DNA of 64,000 nucleotides, from NCBI RefSeq assembly GCF_005938625.1, contig NZ_VCNJ01000013.1:141724-205723 (forward strand). The letters are read 5' to 3'. The translations under genes were made by a program, and so were the position numbers. The stretch comes from Pseudomonas fluorescens. Its GTDB lineage: Bacteria > Pseudomonadota > Gammaproteobacteria > Pseudomonadales > Pseudomonadaceae. How positions within the stretch are numbered: position 1 is the stretch's first letter; every line of letters begins with the position of its first letter. The notes under the pieces are model-generated. The model saw nothing but the letters and a program-made list of their open reading frames with translations, was not told where the DNA came from and made no database searches. This document shows positions 9,263-16,591 of the stretch, piece after piece.

Positions 9263-10165
9263 ATGACCGAGCTAGCGGATACCGATTTCACCCAACGTTT
9301 CATCTTCGATGACAGTGACACCCGCGGCGAATTGGTGGCGCTTGAGCGCAGCTACGCCGAAGTCCTCGCCAAGCACCCGTACCCGGAGCCAGTGGCGCAA
9401 TTGCTCGGCGAATTGATGGCGGCCGCCTCGTTGCTGGTGGGCACATTGAAGTTCGACGGCTTGCTGATTCTGCAGGCGCGTTCCGAAGGGCCGATTCCGA
9501 TGCTGATGATCGAGTGCTCCAGCGAGCGTGAAATCCGTGGCCTGGCGCGTTACGACGCCGAGCAGATCGCGGCGGACGCGACCCTCGCTGACCTGATGCC
9601 GAATGGCGTTCTGGCCCTGACTGTCGACCCGACTGTCGGCCAGCGTTATCAGGGCATCGTCGACCTTGACGGCGAAACCCTCTCCGACTGCTTCACCAAC
9701 TATTTCGTCATGTCGCAACAGGTTGGCACCCGCTTCAAGCTGTTCGCCGACGGCCGTCGCGCCCGCGGCCTGCTGTTGCAGCAACTGCCGGCCGATCGCC
9801 TGAAAGACGAAGAAGATCGCGCCGCCAGCTGGCAGCACATTACCGCCTTGGCCAGCACCCTGACCGCTGATGAACTGTTGAGCCTGGACAACGAAACCGT
9901 GCTGCATCGCCTCTACCATGAAGAGCAGGTTCGTTTGTTCGATGTGCAGAATCTGCGCTTCCGTTGCAGCTGCTCGCGGGAACGCTCGGGCAATGCCCTG
10001 GTCAGTCTGGGTCTGGAAGATGCGCAGGCGTTGGTGGCCGAGCAAGGTGGCAAAGTCGAGATCGATTGCCAGTTCTGCAACGAGCGTTATGAGTTCGACG
10101 CCGCCGATATTGCTCAATTGTTCGCTGGCGCAGGCGTCGACACGCCGTCAGATACCCGGCACTAA
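9263..10165 (+). CDS. hslO: Hsp33 redox-regulated chaperone
   Basis: 300 residues. The redox zinc switch is visible: Cys235-X-Cys237 and Cys269-XX-Cys272. Oxidation releases zinc and turns the protein into a holdase chaperone. The N-terminal domain ([22 protein letters not shown]) is typical. No clear Shine-Dalgarno sequence before ATG 9263, but the N-terminus matches the family. Lies 180 bp before pckA, with which it shares direction, but the gap has its own promoter-like sequence. Confidence 0.96.
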   Translation: MTELADTDFTQRFIFDDSDTRGELVALERSYAEVLAKHPYPEPVAQLLGELMAAASLLVGTLKFDGLLILQARSEGPIPMLMIECSSEREIRGLARYDAEQIAADATLADLMPNGVLALTVDPTVGQRYQGIVDLDGETLSDCFTNYFVMSQQVGTRFKLFADGRRARGLLLQQLPADRLKDEEDRAASWQHITALASTLTADELLSLDNETVLHRLYHEEQVRLFDVQNLRFRCSCSRERSGNALVSLGLEDAQALVAEQGGKVEIDCQFCNERYEFDAADIAQLFAGAGVDTPSDTRH

Positions 10166-10346
10166 AACGGTTCAGCGCAGGTAAATTCACTGCGTAACGA
10201 CGGAATATCGCCGTTACGACGGGAGGACCCTACTCTTTTTGGGCTTTTCTGGCATAATCCGGCCCACTTTTTTCGCGGTAGTAGTGCACGACTTTCTACT
10301 ACAAAACGTTTGGAGCACACTCGGCCACTGGCCGACGGGGAACCTC

Positions 10347-11888
10347 ATGACGCAAGCCAATAACGCCGTGTACACCGATCTGAGTGTTGATGATCTGGTA
10401 AAAGAAGCCCTGAACCGCGGTGAGGGCGAGCTTGCCGATACCGGCGCTCTGGTTGTTCGCACTGGTCACCGCACCGGTCGTTCGCCTGTTGACCGTTTCA
10501 TCGTTGAAGAGCCTTCCACCCAGGCCGCTATTGCCTGGGGCCCGATCAACCGCAAGTTCCCGGCCGACAAGTTCGACGCGCTGTGGGCTCGCGTAGAAGC
10601 ATTCAACAACGCGCAAGAGCACTTTGTGTCCCACGTGCATGTAGGCGCGGCGGAAGATCACTACCTGGCCGTGAAAATGACCACCCAGACTGCCTGGCAG
10701 AATCTGTTCGGTCGTTGCCTGTTCATCAACCCGGCCCAGTACAACCCGGCCGGTCGTGAAGAATGGCAAGTGCTCAACGTGGCCAACTTCGAGTGCGTGC
10801 CTGAGCGTGACGGCACCAACTCCGACGGTTGCGTGATCCTCAACTTCGCACAGAAGAAAGTGCTGATCGCTGGCATGCGTTACGCCGGTGAGATGAAGAA
10901 AGCCATGTTCTCCGTGCAGAACTTCCTGCTGCCGGCCGCTGACGTGCTGCCAATGCACTGCGCTGCCAACATCGGTGAAGAAGGCGACGTGACCCTGTTC
11001 TTCGGTCTGTCGGGCACCGGTAAAACCACCCTGTCGGCCGACGAAAGCCGTTACCTGATCGGTGACGACGAACACGGTTGGGGCGAAGGCGTGGTGTTCA
11101 ACATCGAAGGCGGTTGCTATGCCAAGTGCATCGACCTCTCCGAGAAGAACGAGCCGGTTATCTGGAAAGCCATCAAGCACGGCGCCGTGCTGGAAAACGT
11201 CGTCATCGACGACGCCAAGCACGCCGACTACGCCGATGTCAGCCTGACCCAGAACAGCCGCGCCGCGTACCCGCTGGAGCACGTTGCCAAGCGTTCCGAG
11301 CACAACCTCGGTGGCGAGCCAAACGCTGTAATCTTCCTGACCTGCGACCTGACCGGCGTACTGCCGCCAGTGTCGATCCTCAACGAAGAACAAGCGGCCT
11401 ACCACTTCCTGTCCGGCTACACCGCTTTGGTGGGCTCGACTGAAATGGGTTCCGGCAGCGGCATCAAGTCGACCTTCTCCACCTGCTTCGGCGCACCGTT
11501 CTTCCCGCGCCCGGCTGGCGAATACGCTGAGCTGCTGATCAAGCGCATCCGCGGCTTCGGCTCGAAGGTTTATCTGGTCAACACCGGCTGGACCGGTGGC
11601 GGCTACGGCGTCGGCAAACGCTTCAACATCCCGACCACCCGCGCGGTGATCGCAGCGATCCAGAGCGGCGCACTGATCGGTGCAGCCACCGAACACCTCG
11701 ACACCATCAACCTCGACGTGCCACTGGCCGTACCGGGCGTTGAAACCAACCTGCTCAACCCGCGCAACACCTGGGCTGACAAGGCTGCGTACGACGAGGC
11801 CGCGAAAGCACTGGCCGGTCTGTTCATCGAAAACTTCAAGAAGTTCGAAGTGAGCGACGCGATCAAGGCTGCTGGGCCGAAGTTGTAA
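10347..11888 (+). CDS. pckA: Phosphoenolpyruvate carboxykinase (ATP)
   Basis: 513 residues from ATG 10347, with GGGG 6 bp upstream; the open frame extends 36 codons further 5' into non-coding leader. The kinase P-loop is residues 220-228, GLSGTGKTT, followed by the metal-binding DDEHGWG at 240-246 and GTGWTGG-like [11 protein letters not shown] near the C-terminus. The enzyme converts oxaloacetate and ATP to PEP and CO2, the first step of gluconeogenesis. The 180-bp upstream gap contains CATAAT at about 10253 as a possible -10. A strong terminator follows the gene. Confidence 0.97.
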   Translation: MTQANNAVYTDLSVDDLVKEALNRGEGELADTGALVVRTGHRTGRSPVDRFIVEEPSTQAAIAWGPINRKFPADKFDALWARVEAFNNAQEHFVSHVHVGAAEDHYLAVKMTTQTAWQNLFGRCLFINPAQYNPAGREEWQVLNVANFECVPERDGTNSDGCVILNFAQKKVLIAGMRYAGEMKKAMFSVQNFLLPAADVLPMHCAANIGEEGDVTLFFGLSGTGKTTLSADESRYLIGDDEHGWGEGVVFNIEGGCYAKCIDLSEKNEPVIWKAIKHGAVLENVVIDDAKHADYADVSLTQNSRAAYPLEHVAKRSEHNLGGEPNAVIFLTCDLTGVLPPVSILNEEQAAYHFLSGYTALVGSTEMGSGSGIKSTFSTCFGAPFFPRPAGEYAELLIKRIRGFGSKVYLVNTGWTGGGYGVGKRFNIPTTRAVIAAIQSGALIGAATEHLDTINLDVPLAVPGVETNLLNPRNTWADKAAYDEAAKALAGLFIENFKKFEVSDAIKAAGPKL

Positions 11889-11908
11889 GATCTGTCGTGA
11901 GTGAAGAA

Positions 11909-11932
11909 GCCGCCCTTTGGGGCGGCTTTTTT
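11909..11932 (+). terminator. Rho-independent terminator of pckA
   Basis: GCCGCCC, a short TTTG loop, GGGCGGC, then TTTTTT, 20 bp after the pckA stop. Confidence 0.93.
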
Positions 11933-11948
11933 GTGGGCGTTTTTCTTG

Positions 11949-12428
11949 CTATGTGCCCTGCGAGGGCTTTCGCGTCAGCAATTCAGACAGCGAGTGAGTA
12001 TTCATTGGGAAGTTCTTGAGTTTGTCTTCACTCACATATGCGGCTTCGATAACGCTCATGCGTGAAGTCGGTAGTTTTCTTTGTTTTGGAATATCGAGAC
12101 TCGGTTCACTCGCTGATTTTTTGCCGAGTGAAGTCTTAGAGGAAAGAAGCCTGGAGTCCTGCAGTCGGTAACCGAGTTCATCCGTGGAACCCAGAAGATT
12201 CAGATCTTGCTCGAGACCTAGTACGTGCATCACTGACAAGTACGCTCCCATTGTGACGCCTGCACTACCTGCTTCCAGTGAGCGTAATGTCATGACTGAC
12301 ATTCCAGCCCTTTCAGCGACTAGTTTTGCAGTGAGTCTGCGCCTAAGACGGGCCAGTTTCAGGCGCTCACCAAGATCGTTCAAGAGTCGTGCAACCTTGG
12401 GAAGTAGCGGCGAGGTTCTCCTGGCCAT
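11949..12428 (-). CDS. Orphan XRE/HipB-like DNA-binding regulator
   Basis: 159 residues. A helix-turn-helix domain at about 15-75: LGERLKLARLRRRLTAKLVA and AERAGMSVMTLRSLEAG, as in HipB-type antitoxins and other XRE proteins. The remaining 80 residues are polar with no recognised domain and end in an Asn/Ser-rich tail. HipB-type regulators usually precede a hipA kinase gene, but none lies here on either side, so this is an orphan or a lost partner. The next gene upstream, 130 bp away, is the toxin of a separate toxin-antitoxin pair. Function of the C-terminal part unknown. Confidence 0.8.
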   Translation of the reverse strand: MARRTSPLLPKVARLLNDLGERLKLARLRRRLTAKLVAERAGMSVMTLRSLEAGSAGVTMGAYLSVMHVLGLEQDLNLLGSTDELGYRLQDSRLLSSKTSLGKKSASEPSLDIPKQRKLPTSRMSVIEAAYVSEDKLKNFPMNTHSLSELLTRKPSQGT

Positions 12429-12560
12429 AAAGCTAAAATTCCTTCACTTTTGAGGTGATAACAACGGAATAATTACAGTTGACAGGGGGATCAAGGAGTT
12501 ACGTCTACCCTTAAGTCATTCAACCTTCTGAGCGCCCCATCACTCAACTGTTTGACGTGA

Positions 12561-12833
12561 TCACGGCCATTGTTGCCTGGCATGCATCACTCTCAATACT
12601 TCCACACATTCGTTTTTGATCGTGTAAACGATGACGTAACTGGGGGTTGCGACGATTTCCCGTGTTCCTTCAACTCTGCCCTTTTTGTACAGCGTTGGAC
12701 GCTGTCGGGCGAGCTCCCCTTTTGATTCAAATATCTCATCGAGGTCAGCCGCTGCTTCAGGGTTGTTCTGACTAATACGATCCATAATCCGCTCTCGGTC
12801 AATATGCGTCTCCGGACGCCAAATCAACTTCAT
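12561..12833 (-). CDS. ParE/RelE-superfamily toxin
   Basis: 90 residues, a typical size. Sequence fits the ParE/RelE fold: an N-terminal helix (IWRPETHIDRERIMDRIS), the LARQRPTLYKKGRVEGTRE strand region, then YVIVYTIKNECVEVLRVMHARQQWP at the C-terminus, where the basic and aromatic residues are conserved. ParE members poison gyrase and RelE members cut mRNA; sequence alone leaves this open, though the RVEGTREIV and VLRVMHARQ pattern is commonest in ParE-like proteins. Its ATG overlaps the antitoxin stop by one base (TAATG), the expected antitoxin-first arrangement. Confidence 0.85.
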   Translation of the reverse strand: MKLIWRPETHIDRERIMDRISQNNPEAAADLDEIFESKGELARQRPTLYKKGRVEGTREIVATPSYVIVYTIKNECVEVLRVMHARQQWP

Positions 12834-13276
12834 TAGCGCACTCGTTTACGCAGGGCATCACGCTTGGCGGCAAATATTCGGCGGGTTTCTTCATCGCTAA
12901 TACTAGGTCTTGGATCGTCAATACTGATCTGTACCTGTCGTTTGAACCATTCGTCATATGCGGCTGCCTCATGCGCTTGTTTCATTGCTTCGGCGCGATC
13001 AGGACGAGCGTATGTTTTCATTTGCGATGGGTCATAGCTGGAAGCGTCAACATCGAACTGGTTGATACCCAGTCCTCTCAAATAGGTCACCAGTGTTTCA
13101 AGCCTTTTGAACAGGCGCACCTGGCCACTTCGTTGCGCTGTTAGCAGATATTCTTCATTGCCATGCTGAATTTGGATCGCCCAGCCACCAGACTTGGCGA
13201 CGATACTTGTGCTTCTTACAGAGCCGTTTTCAATCAGGCGAATGAGAGTGCTGTGATCAATGGTTTCAGTGGTCAT
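12833..13276 (-). CDS. Antitoxin with long N-terminal extension
   Basis: 147 residues if it starts at ATG 13276; a longer frame starts at 13336. The C-terminal 50 residues (AYDEWFKRQVQISIDDPRPS) resemble the toxin-binding tail of ParD/PaaA-type antitoxins. The first 95 residues form a separate module (STSIVAKSGGWAIQIQHGNE, QRSGQVRLFKRLETLVTYLR), a type I recognise from proteins annotated as plasmid replication or partition factors, not from short antitoxins. It immediately precedes the ParE-like toxin with stop/start overlap, so neutralising that toxin is the likely role. DNA binding by the N-terminal part is inference. Confidence 0.75.
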   Translation of the reverse strand: MTTETIDHSTLIRLIENGSVRSTSIVAKSGGWAIQIQHGNEEYLLTAQRSGQVRLFKRLETLVTYLRGLGINQFDVDASSYDPSQMKTYARPDRAEAMKQAHEAAAYDEWFKRQVQISIDDPRPSISDEETRRIFAAKRDALRKRVR

Positions 13277-13432
13277 GGAGGCAAACTCTTGGCTGAACAG
13301 TGGCGTCCATCGTACGCAATCAATAGTAGTTTGCAAAATTCAACTCCTGGCAGTAGACACTGAGTGTCCAAAATTATGTTTGTTGGTGAGGCAGGCGATT
13401 CTTGTCGGAAACATACCTGCCTGAGATTGTTT

Positions 13433-13732
13433 TTAGGCTGGATCCTTCCAATTGAGCATTTGCTGCTGTGCGACTTGCAGCAGGTCACAGCCATCCTGTG
13501 TCAGCAGATAAAGGGCGTGGGTGATGTGGGGGATGTCTTCGACGTCGGCTTGTTTGAAGTTGAGGCAGTAGAGGGTGCGTAGCAGGTCGCTTGAAGCGCG
13601 CAGGCGCTGGACGGCGCATTCGAGGATGTCTTGCGGGTTGGCGGCTGTGTCGATGAGTAGAGGCTTGGTATCGGTGAGGTTGGATTCGAGTGGGCGGTAG
13701 CGATCAGGGGTAAGCGGGTTCCATGCTTTCAT
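13433..13732 (-). CDS. Small DUF3077-like helical protein (paralog of 15330-15605)
   Basis: 99 residues of unknown function. It aligns along most of its length with the 91-residue product at 15330-15605: both have RYRPL, then L.ID, then an (A/V)(D/V)QRLRA(S/A)(S/G)DLL segment, TLYCL(N/C)FKQADV and DIP.I..ALYLL.QD.CDLL. The helical layout recalls DUF3077-type Pseudomonas proteins. No signal peptide. It is preceded by a long structured leader (13743-13962). The partner hydrolase gene lies between the two paralogs, so an immunity or regulatory role is possible but unproven. Confidence 0.72.
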   Translation of the reverse strand: MKAWNPLTPDRYRPLESNLTDTKPLLIDTAANPQDILECAVQRLRASSDLLRTLYCLNFKQADVEDIPHITHALYLLTQDGCDLLQVAQQQMLNWKDPA

Positions 13733-13742
13733 AATGTGTATT

Positions 13743-13962
13743 CCAGATGTCGTGAAGTGTCATCCCCACCGTGACCAAGCGATGGGAGGCGAACTGTGTT
13801 CAGGTTGGTCAACCGGAGGAACACACAATCCGGCACGCTCGAAAGCGTCCCGAACACAGTCACCATGAAGCATGCAGACATTTGAAGTGTCGGCAGCATA
13901 CAACGGACGTGTTTGTGTGTTCCATCAGGTGACCAAGCCTGAGTCGCTGATTAGGCAGCGAC
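13743..13962 (-). ncRNA. Structured leader RNA upstream of a DUF3077-like gene (copy A)
   Basis: No ORF is supported here. The region folds into nested helices: 801-810 with 931-941 (CAGGTTGGTC with GACCAAGCCTG, one bulged G at 937), 818-828 with 913-923 (11 bp), a hairpin 835-839/844-848 capped by CGAA, and a hairpin GTCGCTG-ATTAGG-CAGCGAC at 943-962 (offsets from 13,000). The same layout recurs at 48,731-48,903 with different but still pairing bases. It lies directly upstream of the small gene ending at 13433 and is drawn on that gene's strand; the opposite strand is not excluded. Bases 13,963-14,092 hold nothing I can identify. Confidence 0.7.
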
Positions 13963-14092
13963 AGCCACGACTATAGATTTGACTTACCAAGCCGCGATAG
14001 GCGGCAACGGAGTCTAGGTTTGTAGGAACTGGACGAATAGCGGATAGGCTATTGCTGTAGGTTTTTTCGTCCGCTCACCTCCCCCAGCGCCA

Positions 14093-15235
14093 TCAACCAA
14101 TAATCCGATACTCCGCAACGTTTAACAGGCTCGTCGTTAGCCCCGTCGCAGGCGCGTATATCGTGCCTTTCACCGCCGAAAACGGCACGCCTTTGCTGCC
14201 TAGCGAAACATAGCGCTCACCTTTATCCAGTTCGGTGAAGTAGGTGTAGGAAACGCTGTGCATCTGCTTGTAGCGCGCTTCGTCGGCGACGATGGCGCCC
14301 GTCAGGCGCAGCAGATCTGTTTCACTCAGGTTCAGGGTTTTGTTCAGTTGTACGCCCCAGCGCTTGAGGCAGGTTTCGGCGAGGTGGCGGACGATGCGGC
14401 CAGGTTCGACCAGCGTTTTCAGGTCGCCGCTGCTGGTGGGCACGCCGCCGGCGGCGGTGGCGTTGCCGGCCATGGTCGCGTGGCGGCCGGCCATCGGGTA
14501 CACGCAGGTTTTAGTGCCGGTGGCGGTTTGCGGAATGACACAGCTGAAACCCTTGGAGCGTTCATCGCGGGCATAGAAAGCGACATATTCTTTGACGTTG
14601 GCGCCGAGTTTGACCCGGTTTTCCTGGAAGTTTCCGATACCCGGAACGGGGTCCAATGCAAAGATGTTCACCGGAATGTTTTTAAGTTGGCTGTCCTTTA
14701 ACATCGCATTGGCCAGCATGTGGCAACTTATGCCGCCTCGGCTCCAACCCACCAGATTGACGCGGGTGGGAATAATGCCATCTTTGCGGAACGTTCTGAT
14801 GATCCCTTCCTGTAACTTCTGTTGAGTAATGCTGCGGTCGCCGTAGTTGTACTTTCGCCACATCCACGAGCCTTCGACTTTGACATCGTCAATAGGAATC
14901 CCGGCGGCTTTAAGGCGGTTGTATTCGGCCTCGGTAAGTTGCTCGCGCTGCCAGTCGCATTTGCCCTTGATGACATTGACGGCATGCGCCACGTTTTCTT
15001 CCCAGCCTTTGCCGAACAGCGTGCCGGTGAGGCCGTACTCCTTGGTCTTGGTGAACAGGTCATCGGCTTGCAGGTTGCCGCTGCCGGGGCCGTCGACGAT
15101 GATCCATTCGGCGAACTCACGACCGGTATGGTTGGCAGCCAGCGTGGAAACCAGTTCGCCGTCCCAGAAGTTTTCATGGGCGGTATCGAACTTGTTGGAA
15201 CCCGTGCCGCAAAAAAATATAGTTAAAACTGTCAT
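14093..15235 (-). CDS. Ser-Asp-His alpha/beta hydrolase, possible secreted lipase/effector
   Basis: 380 residues from ATG 15235. Catalytic features of the DUF2235/Tle-like hydrolase group: the nucleophile elbow GWSRGG with Ser165, Asp195 in FALDPVPG and His252 in AGRHATMAG. The N-terminus TIFFCGTGSN is the usual first strand with the oxyanion GTG. No Sec signal peptide, no Rhs or VgrG sequence, and no other type VI secretion genes nearby. Related families include T6SS phospholipase effectors as well as housekeeping enzymes. Flanked by two homologous small genes on the same strand, which suggests an effector with immunity or accessory proteins. Substrate unknown. Confidence 0.7.
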   Translation of the reverse strand: MTVLTIFFCGTGSNKFDTAHENFWDGELVSTLAANHTGREFAEWIIVDGPGSGNLQADDLFTKTKEYGLTGTLFGKGWEENVAHAVNVIKGKCDWQREQLTEAEYNRLKAAGIPIDDVKVEGSWMWRKYNYGDRSITQQKLQEGIIRTFRKDGIIPTRVNLVGWSRGGISCHMLANAMLKDSQLKNIPVNIFALDPVPGIGNFQENRVKLGANVKEYVAFYARDERSKGFSCVIPQTATGTKTCVYPMAGRHATMAGNATAAGGVPTSSGDLKTLVEPGRIVRHLAETCLKRWGVQLNKTLNLSETDLLRLTGAIVADEARYKQMHSVSYTYFTELDKGERYVSLGSKGVPFSAVKGTIYAPATGLTTSLLNVAEYRIIG

Positions 15236-15329
15236 GGTGTTGCTCTCGTTTAGTTGTAAGAGCGAACAAGTTAGTGTCAGTTGCATCTATAAATAAAGAG
15301 TTCTGGTGTTTCCGGATTTGTAGCGCGTT

Positions 15330-15605
15330 TTAGTTATATGTTGTTTGTGGTGATTTTTGTTTGGCAACTTCCAGCAAGTCGCAACTGTCCTGTACCAATA
15401 AATAAAGGGCATTGACGATGTTGGGAATATCTTTCACGTCAGCTTGTTTGAAACACAAACAATAGAGCGTTTCCAGCAAATCTCCGGCCGCGCGTAAACG
15501 CTGATCGGCGGCATTGATCAGGTCAGTCTGGCTGGAGTGGCTGTCGATAAGCAGTACCGGCTTTTCGCTGTAGCAAGTCTTGAGGGGGCGATAGCGATTG
15601 ATCAT
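15330..15605 (-). CDS. Small DUF3077-like helical protein (paralog of 13433-13732)
   Basis: 91 residues, unknown function, about half identical by eye to the product at 13433-13732. Shared blocks include QRLRAAGDLLETLYCLCFKQ and NALYLLVQDSCDLLEVA. It is 94 bp upstream of the hydrolase gene on the same strand and may be co-transcribed with it. Unlike its paralog it lacks the structured RNA upstream. No signal peptide or membrane segment. Confidence 0.7.
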   Translation of the reverse strand: MINRYRPLKTCYSEKPVLLIDSHSSQTDLINAADQRLRAAGDLLETLYCLCFKQADVKDIPNIVNALYLLVQDSCDLLEVAKQKSPQTTYN

Positions 15606-15908
15606 GGTGAGGCGTGTCCTGTTCGAAGGCGCTGGGGCGGGCCGGCAGAGTGTTTGCAGCCGCGCCGGCCACTATAGAAGGGCGTTTCGCGGTGGGACAA
15701 GACAGCCGCAATGGACAGTATTCGTAGGGGTTTTTCCGTGTTTTGAGGAAATGCCCTACGTGATTTCGCAGCATTTTCGAGGCAAAACCCTTAGGCGTAA
15801 TAATTCCCACGCGTTTGTCAGGCGATTCGCGGTAAACCGCTGTATCGTGCGCGCCAGAATCTGTAGGGCGTTTCCAAACGTCTGACACGCGCTTAAAGGG
15901 AATTAGGT
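15606..15908. other. Intergenic region between divergent small genes
   Basis: About 300 bp without a supported gene. It contains a GGCCGGC/GCCGGCC stem (15640-15646 with 15664-15670) close to the start of the minus-strand small gene, probably in its leader. Nothing else recognisable; a ribosome site (AAGGGAAT) precedes the plus-strand gene at 15909. Confidence 0.4.
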
Positions 15909-16412
15909 ATGCACTGGCTACGAATGGCCGCAGTTTTATTGCTCGGGCTGGGCTCTTGCCGTTTGGCGATGGCCTCTGACGTTGGCAATGCATGGGTGCT
16001 GGATCGTCTCGATCGCACCGATTGGCCGGAGGCACTGATCAGCCAGGCGAGCATGGACACGGCGTCGCGCGGTGAAGTGTTGATGTTCGCCAAAGCTCTG
16101 TTGGCCAGCGAAGCACTGGATGAAGAGGGGCTTGAGCAGCGACTCGGTGTGCCCCACGTGCAGTTGAAGTCAATTCGCCACGTGCGCGACGGCCTCTGGG
16201 AGGGTTTGCTGAGTACCTATCGCAACGCCAGTCAGAACTGTGATGAGCAACCTTTCTGCCCGCGTGTGCGCAGCGTCGCTGATCTGCGTCAGTTGGCGGC
16301 AGCGTTTACTGGCGACATCAGCCCGGCCCATGCGCTCTGGGCGAGCAAGAGCCAAGGCGTGCATGAGCAGATGCTGAACGAGCAGTTGCGGGTGGCGGTT
16401 TTGCGTCCTTGA
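15909..16412 (+). CDS. Conserved hypothetical periplasmic protein
   Basis: 167 residues. The N-terminus is a good Sec signal: a short basic start, a hydrophobic core (AAVLLLGLGS) and AMA-SD as a likely cleavage site near residue 22. The mature part is acidic and mostly helical, with two Cys in NCDEQPFCPRVRS that could form a disulfide. I do not recognise a named domain. It stands alone between a divergent small gene and recQ, with a REP after it. Confidence 0.7.
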   Translation: MHWLRMAAVLLLGLGSCRLAMASDVGNAWVLDRLDRTDWPEALISQASMDTASRGEVLMFAKALLASEALDEEGLEQRLGVPHVQLKSIRHVRDGLWEGLLSTYRNASQNCDEQPFCPRVRSVADLRQLAAAFTGDISPAHALWASKSQGVHEQMLNEQLRVAVLRP

Positions 16413-16443
16413 ACCTCTGGTTTTGTGTTGGTGTGACCGGCCT

Positions 16444-16469
16444 CTTCGCGAGCAAGCTCGCTCCCACAG
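16444..16469. repeat. Single REP palindrome
   Basis: One REP core (CGCGAGCAAGCTCGCTCCCA) downstream of the periplasmic protein gene; no paired partner nearby. Confidence 0.85.
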
Positions 16470-16591
16470 GGGCCGTGGCGTTTAAGTAATCGCTGTATCA
16501 TTCCGAATCGATTTGGCCCCGACCTTTTCTCGACTCGCTGCGATCGCCCGCTAGGCTGTTGGCATGGCAGCAGTCAATGGAGTGACAGCGA

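Noticed and set aside
10239..10346. Sigma-54 promoter before pckA
   Set aside because: A TGGCATAATCC sequence is present but the GG-N10-GC spacing of a -24/-12 promoter is not met.
10299..11696. 465-codon minus-strand frame antisense to pckA
   Set aside because: Same reason; pckA motifs are unambiguous on the plus strand.
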